NCBI GenBank assembly: GCA_012932865.1
Contig: SAXG01000056.1
Coordinates: 1 to 64,000, forward strand
Length of the DNA: 64,000 nt
Direction of reading: 5' to 3'
From: Amylostereum areolatum
Lineage: Eukaryota > Basidiomycota > Agaricomycetes > Russulales > Stereaceae
In this document: piece after piece, positions 57,651-64,000 of the stretch
How the letters are laid out: every line of letters starts with the position of its first letter
Position numbering within the stretch: position 1 is the first letter of the stretch
Made by a program: the position numbers and the translations under genes
The notes under the pieces: generated by a model
What the model saw: the letters and a program-made list of their open reading frames with translations, nothing else
Databases searched by the model: none
Told to the model about the DNA's origin: nothing

Positions 57651-59644
57651 TGACAGGGTACGAATGAGATGGCGGAAGTAACGCTGAGCCAGACTGTCGC
57701 GGTGCCATTGGTGCATTGGGATAGTGTGCCCGCGCGACGTTCGAGTGATAGGACGGTGGAGTTCCTGTGGGTGCTGGCGGAATTCCTAAGTCGGCGGGTA
57801 CTTTCCCGGAATCTTTGCAAACCTGACAAAAACCTAGGACCGCTGTGAGACAATGCTCTCATTGATATACAGCATTGTGACATACGGCCACCGATGAACA
57901 GCGGTACGTCTGTTTGTCCGCATGAGTGACACGCTATCTTGGGAGGAGCAACGAAAGTTTTGGCTGAAGCGGCCCGCTTGCGCTTATGGACCACAGGTGT
58001 TCGAGTGGCAGCTTCGGACGAGGGAAGAGGGAGAGGGGCAGTAGGGGCAGAAGGGATAGAAGGGGCAGTGGTAGGCGTGGCGGTAGACGGAGCATTGCGC
58101 TCTTTTCGCTCCTTGTCTGCTGCGGGCTTTCGCGGTGGGCGTTTCCTCCGAGACTTGTCTCCAGATGACGCTTTGAGAGGCTTCATGATATAAGGGGAAG
58201 AAGCGGCCTGGTATAACTTGTTAATAGTATGCAGATGATAGGCATTCACTGATGGATCACAAACCTGTTGAAATTGAGCAAGCAGATCACCTTCCGGTAG
58301 CTGATGCTGAAGGAATAACCTCGGAGGAGCTGTTTTGGCCTGTGATATCCCCAATGTCAGCCGCCATGAAAGACTGGTGTTGATAGACACGAACGATAGA
58401 GCTCAAAACGTCACGATTCGCGATCATTTTATCATGACCACCAGCCCAGATAAGCAGAACGTCCCAAATGGCTTCTGTGACATTGGTGAAACGGAACGTA
58501 ACAACCTCCTTCGGCGCTTCAGGCTCTGAAGCGGGTATGATGTCAGGAGATTGGGTTAGGGATGCTGCCGACGGGAAAGGGAGAGCCGCAGATACCAGGA
58601 TTTCAGAAGGAGGTCCTTCAGATGGCGTACGTTCGCAAAAGGATATTCCTCGAGGAAAGAACCATCTATCGTAAGGTTTTTCTTTGAATTCCAGTATGAC
58701 ATCGTGCGCCCTCGGGGGAGGAGCGGGCGCTGGAGGTGGGGGAGGAGGAGCAGGTTGAGCATACTGAGGGTAGTAATGGTAAGGCGCATAGGCGTAATTT
58801 CCATAAAGGGGCGCCAAGTAGGAGGGCCCGTGCAATGTCGATGTAACAGGCTGAGGATGTTGTGCGGTTGCCGCAAGCTGGTCAGCCAAAGACTTGATCA
58901 ACAAACCCAGCGTCTTCATCTGCTCGTTCGTTGCCTTTCCGGTCGCTGCCAATGTTATAAAGTGGGCCAGCGTCAGGTTGGTCTGGGCTTGGTGATTGAC
59001 GTATTCCATGAGAGCAGGGGTGACGAGGATGTCTTTGGCGAGAGAAGAGACGAGAGGTGTGGATGCCCGTGGTGGTGCGTTCGCAAGCGGAGTTGGTGCC
59101 ACAGGAGGCTGAAATACGTAGGGGGTGGGTGTATTTGATTGAGGTGTTGTTGCTTGCCAAGTGCCACTCGACGCGGTCGAAGGGCGACTTTGTTGGCTTG
59201 TAGTAGGGTTACTGACATATTGAACTTCGTAGATGGACGTTTCGGAGAAGATATGTGGTCCCACTTGCAGAGTACATTTCCCCAGCGGTTTCGCGTGATG
59301 TTGAGGAGGCACTGGAACGTCAGACGCCTTTCCGCTTCGCCTGCTGTTGAACTTGGGGAAGGTGGAGGTGAGCCAGTTGGCTCGGGCTAAGAGTTGTCAA
59401 CATATCAGTAACGATTTGCGTGCATGCAAAATCAAGTCCATACATTGCTTCAACGAGGTATACACGACATAGCTATTCACAAGCCGCCCCGGTTAAAGAG
59501 GGGAGGGTGCGATAAGACCAGGACGTACCTATGGGATACACTTTGAAGCTCTCTACTCTCGTCATCATCGTCCTTTTCCTGCTCGGCTTCCCACCCAGGC
59601 ATTTGCCCTACTGGGAAATCTTGTACGCGGAGAGTAGACATGAA
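57651..59644 (-). CDS. GATA-like zinc-finger protein, unrecognised family
   Basis: Probable nuclear protein. The frame is open upstream of 59644 (WTVERDERGQFRVARHADQT) but has no ATG there, so the start is set at MSTLRVQDFPVGQMPGWEAE with doubt. After an intron: ARANWLTSTFPKFNSRRSGK and GPHIFSETSIYEVQYVSNP. A long exon follows with ALMEYVNHQAQTNLTLAHFI, NEQMKTLGLLIKSLADQLAA, a Tyr/Pro-rich stretch and VTFRFTNVTEAIWDVLLIWA with GGHDKMIANRDVLSSI. Later exons give PPRLFLQHQLPEGDLLAQFQ, a basic Lys/Arg region, and a treble-clef zinc finger split by an intron: CHSCGQTDVPLFIGG then VLGFCQVCK (Cx2C-x16-Cx2C, one residue shorter than classical GATA). It ends SYPVTCASPIP near 57651. Head to head with BDP1. 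Confidence 0.7.
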
Positions 59645-59846
59645 CTTGTCGTGGGGCCTGGGTTCGAGGTGAAGCGCGTTGTTTGTGTCCCGACGCGTTT
59701 GGTCGGCGTGCCGCGCGACTCGAAATTGACCTCGCTCGTCGCGCTCCACCGTCCAGTCCTTGTTCCGTCTCAACTCGGTTGAAACTCTACGCCATCAGAA
59801 ACACTCCCATAATTTCGAGCGCCCTAATCAAGGACAGCCACCAATC

Positions 59847-62202
59847 ATGTCTACGCGCGTCCGTGAGTGTACATCACTTTGACTTGGATACTGCCCTCAG
59901 TTTCCCGCAGAGAAAGGTAGCACTGTCTTCAAACCCATCGCGAAAGGAAGACCTCGGGTGACAGACCATTCCAGGCAGGTCTCTAGTACTCCAGATTCCC
60001 AAGGCTTCGCCGCAAGAGCTGCCTCTCCGCCTTTACCTTCGGCCAGTGTAACAGCCTCTCCTCTTCCCGAGCCGGCGAAGTCAACATCGGGTCCAGGAAA
60101 CAACTTTCCTGCAGTTTCCACTCGCGGAGATGCATCCCCTTCGCTTGAAGAAATGCCGACATCTGCTTCTTACCCCCAATCGGCGATTATTGTCGTCGAT
60201 CCTTCTCTAGTACTTCCAATGGTTGATGCTCAGACTACAGAGACGCCGGCCCAACTTCCTACGGGACCTCATTTCATACATACCCATACTGCGAGACCGA
60301 TGCCTACACCGCATGCGGTAGCATCCAGCCCATCACGGTCAACACCGGCACCACCATTTGTCCTCCCTTCCCAGCCAAAGCAACAACCTCAACCAACCTC
60401 AACCTCCCAATCTATGTCGGAACGCCCACCAAGTCCAATGCAATCCAGCCTTGTTTCGACAACGTCGGCCCCGATCCCAATATTGACACCTTCCTCCGAG
60501 TCGTCTACCCAGGCCTACCCAACTGCTCGCACATTTATTTTCCCAGCCCAATTACACGCGAATGTCGAGCACCCTCCGGAAGGACACTCCTTGGACAGCT
60601 CGCCTTTTCCCGCCCAAAAGATCGATTTCGCCAGAATCATCGAGGAAGCCGCCATGGCTGATAACGCAGAAAACCACGCTTCACATCCTTCATCCATCCC
60701 AGAAGATTTTCAATCGACGACGGTACCTTCTCCTTCATTAAGGATGCAGCTTGACTCAGGAAGCATAATCAAGCCAACACGCCCGCGAAGAAAGCAAGCC
60801 AGCAGTGCTCTCGCTGAGGAGGAAAGGTCAGATGGGGCGGACACGACGACAACGAAACCAGTGCGCCGCAGGCGCCAGAAGTCTGTAGATGGGCAGCTGG
60901 ATGTGGAACCGCCCACCGTCCCTCAACGCTCCAAACGGAGGCGGCGAATCCACAAGACCACGGCAGAAGACGACTCAGACGGTGCAGATTCTGATTCAAA
61001 AAAGAAGAAACGTAGACGAAAGTCGACTTCTATCTCTCGGTCTCAGCAAGGCCGCACCGAGTCTGTTGCCCCCTTCGACGCTGACGCTGATCCGGGCGAG
61101 GAGCTGGATCCTACAGTTGTCAGGATGGCGGACCTTTGCGAGGATACTGGTCAGGGTCGTATCAGCAGTAAGGCCGCCCAAATATTTGAAAACCACACCG
61201 CTTGGAAGCGTTCCAACCGCGAAAGGAGGTCGCGGATGAAAGTTATCATGGAAGCGAAAAAGTATGGTCGAAACGAGGACGACACAAATGGACCTGCACC
61301 CGTCCCAGAGATAGCTGGTCCGATTGTTGATGGAACACCTGAGGCCGGTCCATCAAAATCTCGCTCACCTTCCCATGTTGTCCAAGTTCAAGATGGAGAT
61401 GGAACCCATTCTGATGACGGCCTCGATGGCTTTGATTATTCGCAAGCAGTGGCAACGAGCAAATTCAATGTCCAGGTCCGAATCGGGCCCAACGGAGAAA
61501 CCATCGTTGATGAGGAGTCATTGTTCGTGGATCGTGGCGAGGAAGCGGAAACAGGGGACTACACTCACGTAGAGGAGTCGGATGCGACCAAGTTTGTTAA
61601 CTCGGCTACCTACGGGAAGAAATATCGAGGATCGCGTTGGAGTGCTGAAGAGACGGAATTATTCTATGATGTAAGGAGTCCTCGCATTTCTTCGACTTCT
61701 GACTGATCAACAACACGTTTCCAGGCCTTGTCACAATTTGGGGAGAATTACGAACTCATATCTTATGTTCTGCCCGGCCGCGATCGTAAATCATGCAAAA
61801 ACAAGTTCAAGAGCGAAGACAAGAGAGACCCAAAACGCATCACGCATTGCCTCAATAATCGGGTACCATACGGTTAGTTCTTATACATGCGTACACCCTC
61901 CGGGAAGCTAATCGTGTGTAGATATGCAAACACTCTCCAGGATGACCGGGAAAGATTTCTCTGGCCCCACACCCGTCATTCGTGCCAAGACGCCACCGAA
62001 CCTTGCTCAGATGGACGTGGACGGTTCTCCCACATCAGTCCAGAACCAAAAGTCAGGTCAAGGAGACGCTGTAGATGAGACCGTGTCGCCCTCTTCTCTC
62101 AAACGCTCATCCAGTGGCCCCCCATCGCACAAGAAGAAGGGTAAAAGAAAAGAAGACGATGGGGTCGAGGTTTTAGGCGCAGCCGATGGAATCTGGGATT
62201 GA
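59847..62202 (+). CDS. BDP1: TFIIIB subunit BDP1 (B'', SANT domain)
   Basis: RNA polymerase III initiation factor subunit that locks TFIIIB on DNA. Exon 1 is 16 bp (59847-59862); a 48-bp intron leads to QKGSTVFKPIAKGRPRVTD, a typical BDP1 start. A disordered Ser/Pro region of about 250 residues is followed by basic, NLS-like stretches (RRRRIHKTT, KKKKRRRKSTS). The conserved core begins DPTVVRMADLCEDTGQGRIS, then AWKRSNRERRSRMKVIMEAK. The long-helix and extended SANT domain follow: KKYRGSRWSAEETELFYD, with the intron 61671-61724, then ALSQFGENYELISYVLPGRD, RKSCKNKFKSEDKRDPKRIT. After a last intron the tail is disordered, with KKKGKRKEDDGVEVLGA, and stops at TGA 62200-62202. Intact. The BDP1 start lies about 200 bp from the divergent zinc-finger gene. 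Confidence 0.93.
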
Positions 62203-62639
62203 CGAATATTCACGGCTCCTTGACTGACGTGCATGATTTTTGAGTCTCAGTTTATCATTCCAATTGTAAGTTACTGCCGTGCTGAACGCGCGCGACGCGA
62301 ACGCTGGACCATCGACAAGTCGCTCACTTGGCCCGTAGCCAATCGGTTCGAAGTTCGATTCTCACTGCTGTCCAGGGTCGACTTCTCGTTCCTCTAATGT
62401 AGTGTGTTTCACAAAAGGCATCAAACGGAACTACCACAAGGCTCATGCATCCGGCGCCGTTATTTCTCCTGCACTCGTTCAACGTTCATCGTTCATCGGT
62501 CCGGAGACTCAGACTCAGAGGTCAGACTAGGCGCACACGTGACCTTTTGTGCCACTTAAATAACATGACGCGACGCGTTCTTGGGTATCATACTTACATA
62601 CTTGCTCCTTCCAATCTTCCCCTCACTTCGCTTATTGAC
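62203..62639. other. Intergenic, DMC1 promoter region
   Basis: 437 bp with no gene. A tRNA-like palindromic segment around 62304-62375 was examined and not accepted. Confidence 0.45.
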
Positions 62640-64000
62640 ATGGCTCGTCGCACTGCTACAGCGTCAGAAAGTATGCCTCCGCCATCTCGGCCAGCGAGTC
62701 CTCTCGCCGAAGACGCAGATGAGGTATGCGTATCATGTCCAGGATATATGCGCGGCCGTTCACTTTCGATCAACCGCATTTAGAATCCTTTCTTCGATTC
62801 GGTGGACGAACTTCAGCAGCATGTGTGTTTTCTCGCTCACCAAGGTTTCTCAGTTCACTGGTCTTCCTCGATGTTGATGATCTGTACGCAGGGAATCAAC
62901 GTACAGGATATCTTGAAACTCAAGGTAGCGCATCGTTGACCGCATCTACGACGTATACGTCTTCATTTTGACCCTGTTGTATTGAGGCTGCCGCCATTAA
63001 CACCGTGTCTGGTGTGACGATGACGACCAGAAGGCAGATGCTCAAAATCAAGGTTCGTAATCCGCTCTCCCCAAGGCTTTAACCCGCCTACGCCTCTCTC
63101 AGGGAATGTCAGAAGCAAAGGTGGAAAAAATCAAGGTACACCCTTGACCTCACTATGTATGTGTGCATATATTCACCCTCGCACAGGAAGCGGCTAGTAA
63201 GATCGTGGTCTGTTCGTCTCGCGGCTCCACGCCGCCGCTCTCACTGATGATAGTGTTAGGGCTCTTCGTTCGCGACTGGACTGGAAATGCAAGAAAAACG
63301 CAAGCGCGTTGTTTCTATCAGCACCGGCAGCAAGTCTGTGGATGGGATTCTTGGCGGTGGGTTCATTGCCTCATTTCCTATCCCGCCTTAGGAAACCTCT
63401 GACAACCGAATAAGGAGGCATAATGTCTCAGTCCATCACGGAAGGTAAAGGCGTTGTCAAAATCCAAAGGTCCAAAACTGACATTGCCAGTATATGGCGA
63501 GTACCGAACTGGGAAGACTCAGCTCGCGCATACTATGAGCGTTGTCGCACAGCTCCCCCCAGACTTGGGCGGCGCGTCCGGAAAGGTCAGTATATGCGCA
63601 TTTATCTACCTGTACATGCATTGAAGCTCTGTAGGTCGCTTTCATCGATACGGAAGGTGGGCACACCCGCATGCTCTTACACTAATTGTTGCTGATGTCG
63701 TGTCAAGGAACATTTCGACCCGACCGTATACGGTCCATAGCTGACCGGTTCGGGGTGAACGGCGACATGGCTTTGGAGAATATACTTTATGGTAACGTAT
63801 TGCAAAGATTCACACACATCTCATCTAACCTGCCATACTAGCGCGCGCATTTAATAGCGAACATCAGGCAACAGTCCCCACCTCTACCTCACAATACCAC
63901 CTATTTACTCCAAATTCCTATATAGATGGAACTTATCAACGAATGCTCGCAGCGATTCGCCGAAGATAAAGATTTCCGCCTGCTGGTATGGCATCCGGCT
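62640..64000 (+). CDS. DMC1: Meiotic recombinase DMC1, 5' part (cut by window end)
   Basis: Meiosis-specific RecA/RAD51-family strand-exchange protein. ATG 62640 gives [20 protein letters not shown]. Short exons then give [55 protein letters not shown] and EAASKIV, the helix-hairpin-helix N-terminal domain in its DMC1 form (TTRR rather than the RAD51 sequence). Next are [40 protein letters not shown] and the Walker A exon [20 protein letters not shown], then [44 protein letters not shown] and [20 protein letters not shown]. The intron before MELI (63868-63925) has a GC donor. The last visible exon ends at 63985, with a GTATGG donor. Walker B and the C-terminus lie outside the window. At least 13 introns, unusually many for its length. 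Confidence 0.95.

Noticed and set aside
62304..62375. tRNA-like segment with CTGGAC/GTCCAG ends and a GTTCGATTC loop
   Set aside because: No conserved D-arm or position 8-9 bases, poor T-stem pairing and no plausible anticodon arm; chance palindrome is more likely.
1..64000. CRISPR arrays, operons, ribosome binding sites, prophage or bacterial insertion sequences
   Set aside because: None seen; intron-rich eukaryotic genes throughout make these categories inapplicable.

Overview
This is a nuclear genome window of a filamentous basidiomycete, most likely an Agaricomycete. Genes are dense and on both strands. Most are broken by several short introns (about 45-65 bp) with GTRNGT donors and CTNAC-like branch sites. 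Gene content and order match the conserved surroundings of the HD (A-type) mating-type locus: a divergent HD1/HD2-like pair at the left edge, then the beta-flanking gene, a glycogenin-type glycosyltransferase, the UbiB kinase CQD1/YPL109C, RPB2 and SNX4. No prokaryotic, organellar or viral content was seen.

Left part (1-11 kb): HD1-like gene (-), a 33-bp-period tandem repeat in the shared promoter, HD2-like gene (+), beta-fg (-), an unrecognised coiled-coil gene (+), an Ala-rich LEA-like protein (-) and glycogenin (-). Five of these six genes (all but the LEA-like one) carry single-base frame breaks, many in short homopolymers, whereas RPB2 and most later genes are clean. This is either local sequence error, plausible at a locus that differs between the two nuclei of a dikaryon, or real decay.

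Middle (11-33 kb): CQD1 (+), fructosamine-3-kinase-like (+), L-rhamnonate dehydratase-like (+), a 1.7-kb gap, a small secreted cysteine protein with a strong TATA box (+), RPB2 (+), a PTM1/GPR107-like seven-TM protein (-), SNX4 (+), the HORMA protein REV7 (-) and an MFS transporter (-).

33-38.8 kb is gene-poor. It holds a 504-bp non-autonomous transposon with perfect 22-bp terminal inverted repeats and an 8-bp target-site duplication (hAT-like), and an NDUFA9/COQ11-type atypical SDR (-).

Right part (38.8-64 kb): an unresolved gene, the splicing factor CWC25 (-), a voltage-sensor-like four-TM protein (+), two Ser/Pro-rich disordered proteins, the endocytic adaptor SLA2 (-) head to head with SURF1 (+), a large C-terminally membrane-anchored protein (+), a GATA-like zinc-finger protein (-) head to head with TFIIIB subunit BDP1 (+), and the 5' part of the meiotic recombinase DMC1 (+), cut by the window end.

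The genes are mostly unrelated housekeeping functions (transcription, splicing, endocytosis, mitochondrial respiration and CoQ handling), with mating and meiosis genes (HD pair, DMC1) on the same segment. Several gene pairs share short bidirectional promoters of about 200-240 bp. Exon limits were worked out by eye from splice motifs and protein family patterns.
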